Shown here piece after piece: positions 11,972 to 23,278 of a DNA stretch of 64,000 nt; position 1 is the stretch's first letter, and the number at the start of each line of letters is the position of its first letter. The notes below the pieces were generated by a model. It made no database searches. It had not been told where the DNA came from and was given only the letters and a program-made list of their open reading frames with translations. The stretch lies in contig JAKSZP010005583.1 in the NCBI GenBank assembly GCA_022478985.1, positions 1-64,000 on the forward strand, given 5' to 3'. Made by a program: the position numbers and the translations under genes. Source of the DNA: Massospora cicadina (lineage: Eukaryota > Entomophthoromycota > Entomophthoromycetes > Entomophthorales > Entomophthoraceae).

Positions 11972-12550
11972 TGTCAAGATTCTGATATGACTGGACGTTA
12001 AGCCCTGAAGAGTTATGGTGAAATGGTGAGAATCTGCAGACTAGGTTGATATTAATGAGTATTTGAGTGCCTTGAGATGAGGTGATATTGGGTTATAATG
12101 GGTTTTTATTGGATCTCTTCCAAATAAGGCAATGATGTGATGTCAACATTCGATGAATATAATTTAGATCGCCTCACATTAGATTGAGAGAGTTAATAAT
12201 ACCAGATGAAACCAATGGAATTGGTGGAATAGAATAGTTTAAGCTATGAGAATGGTATTGTCCAAAGTTGCTAATATAAGCGAGATGGATGATTAAAAGA
12301 AGAAGGTTGTTAATAGTAGAGAAAGAGTGGAACAGTGAAGAGTAGCTGTATTTATTAAAAATAAATAAGCGCATTATCAGGTCAATTGCTCCTATTTTCT
12401 TATATTTTCAGTATATTTGGAGGACCAACAATCCCCATATCATCTGCTTTTTGTTCAAGTGGGTTCAACCTATGCAACCCTTACAGCTGATAACAATGGT
12501 ACCACCCAAAATTAAAACAGTCGCCCAAAATTATAACAAGCACTAAACTA
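11972..12550 (+). repeat. 3' LTR of Gypsy-1 (F1), right end cut by H4
   Basis: Starts TGTCAAGATTCTGATATGAC after a poor purine tract (AAGTTAGGGTAA). It follows the 5' LTR block by block, including the GAGCGGAACAGTAAAAAT-like segment (12,327-12,350), up to about 12,540 where H4 begins. It lacks the reversed F3 insert present in the 5' LTR, so F3 arrived after Gypsy-1 inserted. Confidence 0.75.
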
Positions 12551-14485
12551 ATTTTTTCTCTCCACTCAACATCACTTTCAAGCGAATTTAAAAATTACAG
12601 CAGAACTAAACAACTCTGAAATTGACACACAGCAAAGACCCAATGTCATTGGCCCTACCACCCGATGCTCCAAAATGGGGCTGAAGCAAAGCCCCCTAAT
12701 GTCTTCTGCCCACCGGGAAAACGCTTTTGAACTAGGTTGACCAGCCCCCCAATGTCTCAGGTCAATATGCTCCCCCTAGGATCTCGCCCTCCATCTTTCA
12801 CGTTCTCAAGCAGTGCCTCATAGCCCCAATGTGCTCCCCTAAAGCAAGATGCAATTCAGCCTCTGGGTTGAATATGCAACTTGTTTCCCTACAACGATAA
12901 ACAAATCATATAATTAGCCCAGGTGCTTATGCAGCCTGCAGGCTTTATTGACTTCTGCCCATGCAAGGGGTTCTTTGACCTCTGCTTCACCTGTGAAACT
13001 GATGCTGCAATGGCAGCCAGCTTTCCCCTGGTGTTCCAGGGAACCCCCATCCCAACCACTCACACCTGGTTGCCTGATGACACCACTCTTATGGTTCAAT
13101 TTGCAGGCCTCTTCACCCACCTCCCCCCTGAGACTTAATACAACAAACTAATAGCTGGGTTGCCAGTATATGGCGCTGACCCCATTCTACAATTTGTGAT
13201 TCCTAATGGAGCCAAGCAGCTTGCAGGCCCTCACACCTTTGCAACAATACACCCAATATCAAACAAAATCGCCATTTTGATTCCACTTGCACCATTGTCC
13301 CCTCTGCCCCTGGCTACCCTTTCTGGGCTAGAGTAGACAAAGGGTGCACGATCTGCCCCATTTGCTTTGACCTGGACCAATAAAAGTGGTGCTGCCTCAA
13401 CATAGCCCGAGCTGGATCCCAACGCTCAACTCACCCATGATGCTTCCATTGCCAGCATAAAAACTTTTTTCTAATGGGGCACAATCCTCCCTCCACCTCC
13501 ACCCAAAATAGTAGATTCAACTGCCACTGATTCAGCCAATAAGGAGCCTATATGTCAAACCCTCACTCCCACCCCTAACTAATCAGAAGCCAGCATGGAC
13601 CCCAATAAATTCAAAACCCACCCACCCAACCACCCAACCCAGACCACCTGTATGCCAATCAACCTATTGTTTACAACCAAAATCCCTGGGATTATTTGGA
13701 GGAAGTTGATGATTTGGGAATTTCATCCCTGACTTGGTCGATGCCCCAGGCCTCAAAATGTACCTAAACGCTGATCATGTAGCTCAATTTCCTATTCAGC
13801 ACTATGCTCTATGTTCCAATGCCAATGAATTCCAAAGTGACCACCAACTCACCAAAGAGGCTGTTAACTCCCCTGATTGTTGCCCCCTCCAAAAGGCCAT
13901 AGCGAAATCAGTCACAGTTTTGGGAATGAGGATACCCGCGCCTCTCCTTCCCCCATGAATTAAGTTCATAATAAAGGATTCCTCTGATTCCATTAAGTTT
14001 CCAACAAATCAATACAAAAAGTTGCAATAGTTGCTAAATTTGGCCCCAAGACCCATAATACCAGCAACAACATCGCCACCTTCGTCACCCTACCAAAAGT
14101 TTGCCTTGAGGCTGAAAAAGTCCTTTCCAAATATATCACCACCCTCCTCATAGCTAAATTCAAGCTGCAAAAGCCACTCATCTACCTTGACCCCCGTTTT
14201 GAGGATGCACTTATGCCCATGCTCTCAGCACTCTGTCGTACACTGTCTGACACAGAGGAGGAAGATGAGCAACCCATTCCCCACTCACCCCCACCAGGGA
14301 AGCATAGCGGTTTACCACATCTGACCTGGTTGTATCACTTTAGTTATATTTATTTTTCAATTCAGTTTGAGCGATATGCTTTTCTCTTTCTGTTTGTTAA
14401 ATTCTAATCTAATACAAGTTTTCTCCTCAGAGCTTGTTATTGTCCATCCCCTGGTCAGCTTGCCTTGTTTAGATAAATAAAACAC
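12551..14485 (+). pseudogene. ORF1-only retroposon copy H4
   Basis: 5' end has the family start TCTCCACTCAACATCACTTT (12,559-12,578). Protein blocks: QPAGFIDFCPCKGFFDLCF (12,931-12,990), TTLMVQFAGLFTHLPPET (13,084-13,137), ITGLPVYGADPILQFVI-like segment (13,150-13,200), GCTICPICFDLDQ (13,345-13,380, knuckle losing its last ligands), and a C-terminal DHQLTKEAVNSPDCCPLQKAIAKSVT block (13,840-13,920). The 3' end carries tail A, TGTCCATCCCCTGGTCAGCT (14,441-14,460), and an AATAAAA run. About 1.93 kb, near full length. No single open frame survives. Possible but weak TSD (CACTAAA on both sides). Confidence 0.8.
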
Positions 14486-15087
14486 TAAAAAATATATAGG
14501 TGCTCCTTGGGTTGCTTTTTAACAAGAAAACACTTCTAGTAAGACTTATTGATATTCTTGCAAAAAAGTGATCTAATAATATTATAATCTAAAGATGGTG
14601 TTTTACTTGTTGGGTGGGCGCCAGTATTAGTATACTATAAAGACATCACCTATCCATTTATTAGAGATGAATTTATAGATACCATTTCAATTCTTTGAAA
14701 TTCATGGCCATGGTATCAAATTATTCCCTTAAGCTATACTAAGATGATCCTAGCTTACAATAACAAATAGTTTGGCCTAGTTTCAAAAAACTCTCATATT
14801 AACAGTATTAACGGGTCTTTATGGCACTAAGTTAGAACTTATTGACATAAAATAGTTTAACTAGAGCTAAGTCAAAAATTAAGTCATATACTTTCAATTT
14901 GGTTTTATTAAAGAGACTTTTATGCTTGATGCACCCAAAAATTGGGACTTTAAAAGGCTTCTCAATAGCACTATTTCACATCTAATTGAGATTCTATTTA
15001 ATAAGTACATTCATGCACTTTCATATGAATAACATTACATAAAATCAGAGCATAGCCATAGTATCACATCCAAAATTAGAAAAATCT
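14486..15087. other. AT-rich interval between H4 and H5
   Basis: No confident gene or element. Strongly AT-rich with many stops in all frames. One 35-base patch near 14,898-14,935 could be read as a decayed LINE motif (FQFGFI), but the neighbourhood gives no support. Confidence 0.35.
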
Positions 15088-17005
15088 AATTCCACTCGAC
15101 ATCACTTTTGAGCAATTTTGATAAATAGTAACCATTGGTTTTCTATTGCCACCTATACTGCATCAGTTTCCATTTTATGTCCGCAGATCCACCACTTGCT
15201 GCCCCAGTGTGGGGCAGCGGTGCTAACCTGCTAGCATTTACCGCCCAGCAGGCAAATGCATGTGGACGGGCTCATTCAGTCTGCTTATAGAACTGGCCGC
15301 TTTGTCCCTCCAAGGGACTTAGGACTGCACCTCACATGAGTCCACCCAATCCACCCCACCCCCTGCCCTACCTAAATCCAATATCCACTTTTGTCTCTGA
15401 GTCAAATATGGACGTCTCTTCCCATATGCTGACAAAGCAATTATTGATCTGGTAATGGCCATCTTCACTCCAGCGGGTTTTATCAACTTTCACCCTTATA
15501 AGGCTATTTTGATATTGGCTTTCCCATGGAAGAGGATGCGGCCGTTGCAGCGGCAACGCCATTAATTTACAAAAACACACCCATTACCACCACCCAAACT
15601 CGTCTCCCCAATGATACCACACTTGTGGTGACCTTTACAAATCTTCCCTTCCACCATCCCCCTCAAACTCTATATGAGGAGTTGATGTCAGGGCTGTCCA
15701 CTTATGGCACAAACCCCATCCTCCAATTCCTTGTCCCAAGTGGTGCTGAGCGCCTAGTAGCATCTCAGGCAATGACCACCATTACCCCCTCACCAGCTAA
15801 ACATGGCCCAGCACATCCCACTGCATGTTTATATCTCATCCACACCTGATCATTTCTTTTGGTCTCACACTGATAACAGATGCACGATTTTCCCTCTATA
15901 CCACAAATTGGACCATATGAAGAAAGTATGTCATTACAATTTAAACCACGCAAACACTGCCAACTCCGCCCATGAGGCCACACCAACAGCTTTTGAATGG
16001 GGATTTTGGCTGCTCCCACCCCCACAGGCTGAAAACTCATTGAATGCAAAGCAAAAATTAGCAAACATACCCAAGCCAGCCAATTTACACACATGCCAAC
16101 CAATCAGGCGCAGGGTTGGACCCAAATTTAATCCAACCAATTTCCAGCCCCAAAGCCTACCCAACCCAAGCCACGTATCACTGAATCAATCCTACTCAAC
16201 CAAAATCCCTGAGACTTATTGGATGAAGTGGACGAATCTGGTGAAATTGTCCCACCACTGGACTCACCAATTGTTTTAGAACCTTATCTTAATTCAGACT
16301 TCAATGCCCCTTTCCTGCCCAAAAAATTTATCCCAAACCCACTGCTACCCCTTTCCTGAACAACTATCAGCTAGCTGAGGCCGCGGTGGCTTCACCCAAA
16401 AGTCACCATCTCCATGAAGCCATGGCATCCTCTGTTGCTGAATTTAAATAAGGCTATATTCCCAATGAATTCCCTCCCAATTTCCCTGCTGTTGCAGAAA
16501 AAGAAATCACCTGACTCAGAGAAGCTGCCATCACTGCTGTCAAGCATGTCGCAGAATTGGCTGATTTTTCCCCATCCACCTGCATCACAAGAGCCAACAT
16601 TACAAAATTTGCCCAGCTTCCCAACGCCTGCATCCAAGCAGAACACCAGTATGCTGAACTCATAGAGGCTTTGATCCAAGCCCAAATTATTGATCTCAAC
16701 GCATATCTACTTCACCTTGACCCTCATCCTGTGGATGCCCCAACCCCCTTGCTCTCAGCATTGATCCGCCTCTTCAATGCTGATGTTTGAAATCATAACT
16801 GAAAGAAATAATCTGCCTGATCCCCCTCCCCTCCGCCATGGTGGGATAAGTGGCTCGCTGCTGTGCCACCTGGTAGGTTATTTTTTCTTTTTTGTGTGTC
16901 TCACTGCTCATTTTCAGGCAGTCAATTCATATTTTTGTTCATTTCTTTGGTATTTCTGTTTTGGTAATGTCCGTCTCCTGGTCAGCATACCTCAAATAAA
17001 GTTTA
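15088..17005 (+). pseudogene. ORF1-only retroposon copy H5
   Basis: One of the better preserved copies. Start TTCCACTCGACATCACTTTT (15,089). A GC-rich 5' leader includes TGCCCCAGTGTGGGGCAG, a perfect 8-bp hairpin around two bases (15,202-15,219), also seen in H7 and H9 in related form. Protein blocks: GFINFHPYKA (15,478-15,510), MEEDAAVAAATPLIYKNTP (15,526 on), TTLVVTFTNLPFHHPPQTLYEELMSGLSTYG (15,617-15,710), FFWSHTDNRCTIF..HKLDHMKKVC (15,852-15,930, partly decayed knuckle), then a separate C-terminal region ending ITRANITKFAQLPNACIQAEHQ and DAPTPLLSALIRLF (16,585-16,785). Tail A GTCCGTCTCCTGGTCAGCAT at 16,969-16,988, then AAATAAA. No RT or endonuclease follows. Confidence 0.85.
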
Positions 17006-17146
17006 ATTTTAACCACTACTAAGCAACTAAGTGGACTTTTACAAAGGCGCAATCATGTGATGATATTCTTAGTATAGTTTTAGATCACTTTTTGCTTCAG
17101 ATACCCATTAACTGGGGTTTTTTTATGGATTTTTACTGAATTTAAT
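17006..17146. other. Interval right of H5
   Basis: About 140 bases with no recognisable feature, between the tail of H5 and a reversed H-family tail. Confidence 0.3.
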
Positions 17147-17210
17147 TTGTGGTACGCCAAACAGGGGATGGACATTACCAAAACAAAAATACCAAATAAA
17201 CTGTTGGATT
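17147..17210 (-). repeat. Orphan tail-A fragment of an H element
   Basis: On the minus strand this reads TTTTGGTAATGTCCATCCCC and then TGTTTGGCGTACCACAAA, matching the last 50-60 bases of H5 and H8. Only the 3' end is present, so it is a heavily 5'-truncated insertion or a remnant. Confidence 0.6.
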
Positions 17211-17844
17211 TTGGGTGTAATTGATGCTCAATTGGTGCTTATTCCCTTAAAATCCAGCAATGGGGGGTTGATACCACAATAATTTTAAAAATACTTAAAC
17301 TTAGAAACTTGAAAATATGGGTTATAAAGTTTATTAGGCGCCACTAGGATATGATAAGAAATTGTCCCCCTCAATTTCAGACCATTCAGGAATTAAACAT
17401 ATTGAGGTTTGAGGGAAATTAATAATATGTTTGGAATAGCTTAAGCTAGTCCAAAAAAGGAAATATGTGAAGTTAGCCTATTAAAGCTCAGAAAACTCCA
17501 TTCGTTTATGCTGAACAATAAATGAGGGATTAGTTTTGAGCAAGACATAACTGTGGGGTAACGACTTAGTTTACTTTATCCAATCCCCTTTCACACTATT
17601 TTATTGCGCCTTGGGGGACCCCTGCCATGCCTATAAAAGGGAGTTTCCCTGCGTAGGTGTTTGAATGGGACTAGTAGGGGCTGAGGAAGATCCATCCAAT
17701 AGACGCCCTAGAATTCGTCACAAAGTTGGCGTAATCCAACTGGTAAAATTAGAGTTAATTGTCCATGAGGTTATTAAACTTTTGTTACCCTGATTAGCGG
17801 GGTCCACCAAGAATTGACCAGGGTCTTTTGGCTGATTAATTATT
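17211..17844 (+). repeat. F3 LTR-like repeat, left part, split by LINE-A
   Basis: Homologous to the reversed F3 copy in the Gypsy-1 LTR. It has a promoter-like CCATGCCTATAAAAGGG (17,625-17,641) and CAGGGTCTTTTGGCTGATTA just before the LINE-A target site. Homology resumes right of LINE-A (23,169-23,265), so LINE-A inserted into it. The exact left end is uncertain (homology clear from about 17,340). Confidence 0.6.
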
Positions 17845-18107
17845 ATTAATATTTAATTTAACAAAAAAACTTTTCTTTCTCATTGCAAACACTTTTGCAA
17901 CCCATTCAATTCAAGACTAAATCTAGTTTGATAATCTCATAGAGGGGATTAGTCTGTGCCCATGTCTGGGAGCAGTTGGGCAAGCAAGGCAAGAGGAGCA
18001 GGCGGAAGGCCCGCGGCCTCTAACGTTCAAAAACGCCCCGGAGAATCCGGTGGAATAGAAAAAAATCTAAAAAAACTGGCGGTCACAATTTCCCCGGAGA
18101 TACTTGC

Positions 18108-19271
18108 ATGGCAAGCATGATGCAACCAGTACATCAACACGCCACATTCCCAGCCACTTTCATTGGTGGAATTCAGAGTCCGTGTGTATCTGGACATCCA
18201 AAAAACGGCCCTATGGGAAAATTTTGTGAAGATGTACACAAAATTTTCCTGACCGCGGTGTACGTTGCACCTCACTCCATGTCGCGCGGTTGGCTGGACC
18301 TAGGTTTTGAAAGCAAAATAGCAGCAGACAAGGCTGCAGCGGTGCGCATAGTGGTCGACCTCCCTGAAGGGCAACAGGTCATCAAAACTAAATGCACCAG
18401 ATGGACAAAATCAAACCAAATTTTCCTCATGTTTGACTTTTTGCCTACTACAGTAAAACGTGACATTTTGGAGCAACACCTGAAAGATGGTCTCACTGTA
18501 TACAGTGAAATACAATCTTTCAAAATGCAACGTTTCACGCTGATGCCACACCTGTGCACCAGCAAAGCCATTGCAGTTCTGACCCCAACTGAGGAGATCG
18601 CGAAGGACCTAACCCAGATCCCGCACTCCACCTTTATTGACATTGCAGGGCACACCACCCACCCATTCCAGGTAACCATGGACAGCGCACCCCCCATTTG
18701 CACCCACTGTGACGCGTTCGGCCATAAGGCGCATGCATGCCCCATCAAAGAGGGCATCACATTCCAAGAGCACCCCTCGGCGGCCATGGCCAGCGGAGAG
18801 GCGCACTATGAACCAACCGCAAGCACCAAGGAGGCTTTCTCGTGGGGAGCACAAGGCTGCTACCTATTGGTAAAGCCCATCTCCCCGCAGGAGTGGAAGA
18901 AAGCTAAGCAGGCCCATAGGACTGCAGCCAAGGAAGCGGCCAAGGTCACCACCACCATCCCACACTTACAACGCCAGGAGGACATGGAGACCTTCATGGC
19001 AGAAGCAACTTGGGAATCCATCACCCAATCAGATTGGGAGGCCCATGCCAAATGGGCCACTCAATCTGAGGATCTGATGGGAGATTTGATCTCACCCAAT
19101 TGCTGCACCCAAGCCCCAGTCGAAACTGACTTGGGACCTATCCCAACCAAAAAAATTTTTTTGCCCCACTCGATGGTGCACCAAACTTATCTGCACCGCA
19201 AAAAATTCGTCCGACGTCAGGAAAACAAAAGCGAAGGCCAAAGCCAACTCGACTCTTTCTGCAAAAATTAA
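18108..19271 (+). pseudogene. LINE-A ORF1 (RNA-binding protein with CCHC knuckle)
   Basis: Long open frame of 387 codons. The middle (about residues 95-180) has CTRWTKSNQIFLMFDFLPTT and EQHLKDGLTVYSEI, an RRM-like arrangement shared with ORF1 of LINE-B, LINE-C and the H elements. A zinc knuckle CTHCDAFGHKAHAC sits at residues 198-211 (CX2CX4HX4C, intact). LINE ORF1 proteins bind element RNA in the ribonucleoprotein. The C-terminal third is Ala/Thr-rich and acidic, with no known domain. Comparison with LINE-C shows the N-terminal EFRVRVYLDIQKTALW stretch lies in another frame here, joined near 18,213-18,222 where an A-run is one base short. The true start is therefore upstream or altered, which is why I call it broken. 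Confidence 0.82.
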
Positions 19272-19379
19272 CAAAAACACCAATAGCGTTGCTGCTAATA
19301 CCTGCGCTGCTGTGAAAGCCCATGGGGACCTGGAAGAGGCTGGTGGGCCCGGAGGCCCACCCCTCGCACCTAAGGTACG

Positions 19380-22300
19380 ATGGGGGAAACCTTCACTCTA
19401 GGGATGCTGAATATCGCCGGACTCAAGGCCTCCCCGTCCCAGGCTAAGAAACTGAGTTTTTTACAAAACAATTTACCCGTGGATATTCTGGCCATCCAGG
19501 AAACCCACTGTCCATGAGGTTCCGAGGAAGCTTAGAAAACAATGCTCCTACCATCCCTATCCTTTTGGTCAAAGCACTGTGGGGTGCTAATTTGGAAAAA
19601 CAATTATAAAATTTACATCTTCAGAAACATTCCTAAATGGCCAAGTGCTCGTTGTCACCTTCTCATATGCTGATGTTGCACACACAATCATCAACATTTA
19701 TGCCCCAATCGGTGCACAAGAGCGTCAGGAATTTTTCTCGTCGGTCAAATCCCTCCCAATACCCCCCAATTATTTCCTAATTGGCGACATGAACTGTTGG
19801 CTAACCTCACCAACGGACTGGTGGCCACCCTCACCCCACGCCCCACAGGGTCACATAGAACTATGCGTTCTAAAAGCCACCCTTGGGTTAATGGATGCGC
19901 TGCTGTGACATGCCCACTGCTCAAAAACATGATGCGTCCCCACGTCCACAACAGCTAATTAAGGTCCATGACCCGCATCGACCTTATTCTAGCGCTGGCG
20001 AAATTCCAACCCCACATCTCCCACTTCAAAACAATGAAAATGGAATTCTCCGACCACCGACTGGTCTCAATAACATACCACTTACCCGTCACAGTTGCAA
20101 AGGCCCCACATTGGTGCAAAATATGCCCCCCAGAGCTCGCGTCGCCAGGATTTTCCATGTGGGTGGAAGAGGCAACATTGGCAAAATCGTTTGTTGTACC
20201 ATTTTGCATGGACCCCATTTCCACATGGGCAACTTTCAAAGAAGACACCATCCACCACTATTGCCATCTCTCATCCAGACGCTCATGAGCCACATTGGCG
20301 GTTATATAGCGCGCGCTGGCGGAATTGGCCCACTTGGAGTCCAATATTCCAGCCTCAGGATATAGCCCTGCATGGGGCCAGAAGTGGGCGGGGGCAGCCG
20401 CCCACCTCAACGCACTTGAAAGGCAACACAAACATCATGTTTGTGTCCAATACAGGGCCACATGCATCACTAAAGGCGACAAGTGCACCGCATACTTCTT
20501 CAAAAAATTTGCACCACGCCAGAGCGTGGCCTGCACACAGGTGCAAAGATCAGATAATTCTATTGTGGACACACCGGCTGAAGTGGCAATTGAAAAGCAA
20601 AGATATTATTCCGAGTTATACTGAGCCAAACCAATTCAGCCAGCCAAAATGGCGGAATTTCTGGACAGAGCTCATATCCGCACCATTTTCTGATACCCAG
20701 AAATAATGAATTTAATTACTCTGAACGAATTATGGACTACCATTCACAGTGCGCCAAACCAAAAATGCCCAGGCCCAGATGGCATTCCATATGAGTTCTA
20801 CAAAAAATATTTTAAATATATATCCCCATTGCTGCTAGCCTCACTCAACCAAAGCCTGTTGGAAACGCGCCTCCTACCAGGAGGACATGAGGTCTTTATG
20901 GTCACACTCTTCAAGAAAGGGGATAGGCTAGACTTAGCCAATTGGCGCCCCATTTTTCTAACAAACACAGACACCAAAATTTTAACAAAATCATGACTAA
21001 CTGTTTAGGGACTGTAGCATCTGCCACCATCTCCCCAGAACAATTTGGTTTCATCCCCAGAAGGTTGATTTGGGATAACGTGCACTCTGTGGCTAATGTG
21101 TGTCAGTCCACAGCCTCTGGGGCACTTGTATTCTTGGACCAACAAAAGGCCTATGATAGAGTAAACTGGGAATACCTTAGGGCCTGCCTCCAACAATTCC
21201 GCCTACCTCTCTGCTTCATTAACTGGGTGATGCTGCTCACGGAATCTGCAACAATGGCAGTGCGCGGCCCAGGTTTCCTAACAGAAGTAGTCCGTCCTCA
21301 AAGGGGCCTGCGACAAGGGGACCCCTGAGCCCACTCTCTTATACAACTTCAGCCTTACCCACTACTGCGAAATGTGAATGCCCAACTCACTGAGGTCCAT
21401 GTGCCAGGCCAAACCCCAGTCAAGATGATGGCATTTGCAGATGATTGCGTGGTGGGGGTGTCTAATAACAAAGATGCACGCACGCTTGAAGCCCTCATCT
21501 AGGAATATTCCCGGGTAAGCAACGCGGCACTGAACGCCTCCAAAACCGAAATCATCCTCCTTGGTCGGTTTCAGAACTGCTGGGCCCCAGCAAGTAGTTC
21601 CCAACCCGGCCCATCTGCTCGCCCACATCCATGCCTTACTAACTCAAAACACACCGCTCCACTGGTGCTCCCCTTTGTGCCACGACCTACCATAGGACCG
21701 GTACGCCATCTGGGCGTGTGGTTGGAGGCAGGTGGATACGCGTCAGCAGTAATGGAGTGCCATATACTGGACAACGTGACGAAGCGAATCGCCTCTCTCA
21801 GAGCCCACCCTACTACCCTCACTGGCAGGGTTGTTCTTGCCAACTCTATGCTCCTATCCAAAGTCTGGTTCGGAGCCCACGCCATCCCCTTCACTCCAAG
21901 CTTCTTCAAATCCCTGTATGCTTTGCTACAAGGTTGGCTTTGGTCAGGCCGCCCTCCACCAGTACGGCTAGAGGTCATGTTTGGCCCTCATCATCATGGT
22001 GGCATGGGCTTACTTGACTTCAAAGCCCATGCCGCTAAGATCCTGGGCACCTGGATTGCGGCCGTCACTGCTCCTACACTCCCATCCCAACACTGGTCCC
22101 GTGCGGCCCGCTCCAACTTCTCCTGAGCCTTGGGCCTTAACAATCCATCAAACCCCCACTCCCTGATGAAATACCTCGCATCACACACATCAGCCACAGG
22201 TCCTCACGGGACCAAAACCCACTACAAACAAATCCTACTCTCCATGCGAAGCGCAGAGTGAAGAATTCATATTAGTGGACATACAACCCGAAGAGGCCGC

Positions 22301-23079
22301 CCCTCTCCTCAGTTCACACAAGAGGTACAGGGGCTGCCCATCCATGATGGCGTGATCCCCATTCGACCCCAAGTCCTATCCAGGGTGGACTACCTGGACA
22401 TGATGGACATCCCTTATTCCACTGAGACCCAAAAGACTATCTGGAAATACGCACACCATCCTCTGTTGCAGCCTCAAGTCCGCTCCCATGTGTGGCGCTG
22501 CCTGAGGCGGGTGTATCATACAGCTGAGCGCTCTAATGCTTTATACTCATCCTGCGTCGTGTGTGGCCAGTATGGAACGCTGTTTCACCGCCTGGAGAAG
22601 TTCCCCACCTCTAAAGTAATATGGCGCGAAGTCCAACGTCTGCTAGGCCAGGATCAAACACATCCCTTCAGTCTGTCAAGAGATATGTTTGCTTCATCAA
22701 TGGCCTCCCCCTCCCACCCTCCCTCCGTGCTCTGGTGGTTGCAATCGCCATTTGGACTATCCACACGATTGTCTTGGATGCCATCGCTGGATCCATCCCC
22801 ACCCTCCCTGAAGCTGTCCACAGATTCCAGTCTCATTTGGTGGATCACTTTCAAGCGTGGATATTTGGATATCTCCCACCACATCGCCGACAGCTGGTCT
22901 CCTCCTGGTTCCCAGTCTGGTTCATCAAATCAGACCCCTTCCTCCATACGTGCTCAATAGTGGCTACGTCCCCTACACACGTTCCCTCCCCTTCCCATAA
23001 GTGGCGTTCCCGCTGGCAACAAGAGATAGCATCGCTTCTCTGGGGTGCCTCCCCTGGTACTAAGTTTTGTCTCGTCTGA
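19380..23079 (+). pseudogene. LINE-A ORF2: endonuclease and reverse transcriptase
   Basis: Nicks target DNA and copies element RNA. The first ATG in frame gives GMLNIAGLK..VDILAIQETHCP, the endonuclease start with its catalytic Glu (19,400-19,515), followed at once by a stop. Later endonuclease motifs appear in shifted frames: NIYAPIG (19,695), FLIGDMNCW (19,776), RIDLILA (19,974) and FSDHRLV (20,048). RT motifs: GPDGIPYEFYKKYF (20,772), NWRPIFLTNTD (20,940), EQFGFIPRRLIWDN (21,036), FLDQQKAYDRVNW (21,130, catalytic Asp), QRGLRQGDP (21,300) and AFADDCVV (21,430, catalytic Asp pair). A stop follows GDP directly. Near the end, CVVCGQYGTLFHRL (22,556-22,597) resembles the zinc-binding tail of plant-type LINE RTs but lacks its later Cys. 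Confidence 0.9.
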
Positions 23080-23094
23080 GTCATTTTTTGAAGT

Positions 23095-23131
23095 GTCCGT
23101 CCCATGGTCAGCCTTCCCCGCAATAAATTAA
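23095..23131 (+). promoter_or_regulatory. LINE-A 3' tail (tail A)
   Basis: GTCCGTCCCATGGTCAGCCT then CCCCGCAATAAATTAA. The core is shared with the 3' ends of H4, H5, H7, H8, H9 and SINE-2. In several known LINE/SINE pairs such shared 3' ends are what the LINE reverse transcriptase recognises; that role here is inferred. Confidence 0.7.
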
Positions 23132-23150
23132 ATTAATATTTAATTTAACA
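23132..23150 (+). repeat. Right target-site duplication of LINE-A
   Basis: Perfect 19-bp match to 17,845-17,863. The same bases were duplicated again by the 17-bp insertion that follows, leaving a third, one-mismatch copy at 23,169-23,185. Confidence 0.92.
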
Positions 23151-23151
23151 T

Positions 23152-23168
23152 ACCATCTAGTACTAAAA
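23152..23168 (+). mobile_element. 17-bp insertion consisting only of tail B
   Basis: ACCATCTAGTACTAAAA, flanked by AATATTTAATTTAACAT (23,135-23,151) and AATATTTAATTCAACAT (23,169-23,185), a 17-bp duplication with one mismatch. The insert equals the last bases of LINE-B and SINE-1. It looks like a retroposition event in which reverse transcription stopped after copying the tail. Confidence 0.8.
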
Positions 23169-23265
23169 AATATTTAATTCAACATTAGATAGTATTGGGG
23201 ACCATTAAATAATCAACATTTCCCCTTTTTGGCTGGTTTTAACCCACAACATTTTTATCTGAAAG
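23169..23265 (+). repeat. F3 LTR-like repeat, right part
   Basis: Continuation of the F3 repeat right of LINE-A: AACATTTCCCCTTTTTGGCTGG (first 20 bases from 23,213) aligns with the complement of about 5,950-6,000. Ends near ACAACATTTTTATCTG, just before SINE-1. Confidence 0.55.
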
Positions 23266-23278
23266 CTGAGAGGGCAAA

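Larger units (their letters stand above)
5464..12550 (+). mobile_element. Gypsy-1, Ty3/Gypsy LTR retrotransposon
   Basis: Full set of landmarks: 5' LTR, tRNA primer-binding site, gag, protease, reverse transcriptase, RNase H, integrase and the start of a 3' LTR, in the Ty3/Gypsy order (integrase after RNase H). It inserted into LINE-D. Three later insertions are visible: solo LTR F3 in the 5' LTR, fragment H3 in the reverse transcriptase, and H4 cutting the 3' LTR. Stops and frameshifts through gag and pol mean it cannot act on its own. I could not find its target-site duplication because the right end is disrupted. Confidence 0.88.
17864..23131 (+). mobile_element. LINE-A, full-length non-LTR retrotransposon
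   Basis: 5.27 kb bounded by a perfect 19-bp direct repeat ATTAATATTTAATTTAACA at 17,845-17,863 and 23,132-23,150. Structure: 5' leader, ORF1 with CCHC knuckle, ORF2 with apurinic-like endonuclease then reverse transcriptase, and a short 3' region with tail A and AATAAA. The organisation (endonuclease at the N-terminus of ORF2, no RNase H seen) fits the L1/Tx1-like group; clade placement is inference. Richer in CpG than most neighbours and less decayed, so relatively young, though both ORFs carry frameshifts or stops. Confidence 0.93.

Noticed and set aside
12540..14500. Target-site duplication for H4
   Set aside because: Only CACTAAA is shared and both flanks are A-rich; not enough to claim.
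14898..14980. Possible LINE reverse transcriptase motif (FQFGFI) in the AT-rich gap
   Set aside because: Only a few residues match, the flanking translation does not follow any LINE here, and the region is too AT-rich for a short match to mean much.
18272..18787. 171-codon frame on the minus strand opposite LINE-A ORF1
   Set aside because: Shadow of ORF1; the plus-strand protein has a zinc knuckle and a homologue in LINE-C, the minus-strand frame has neither.
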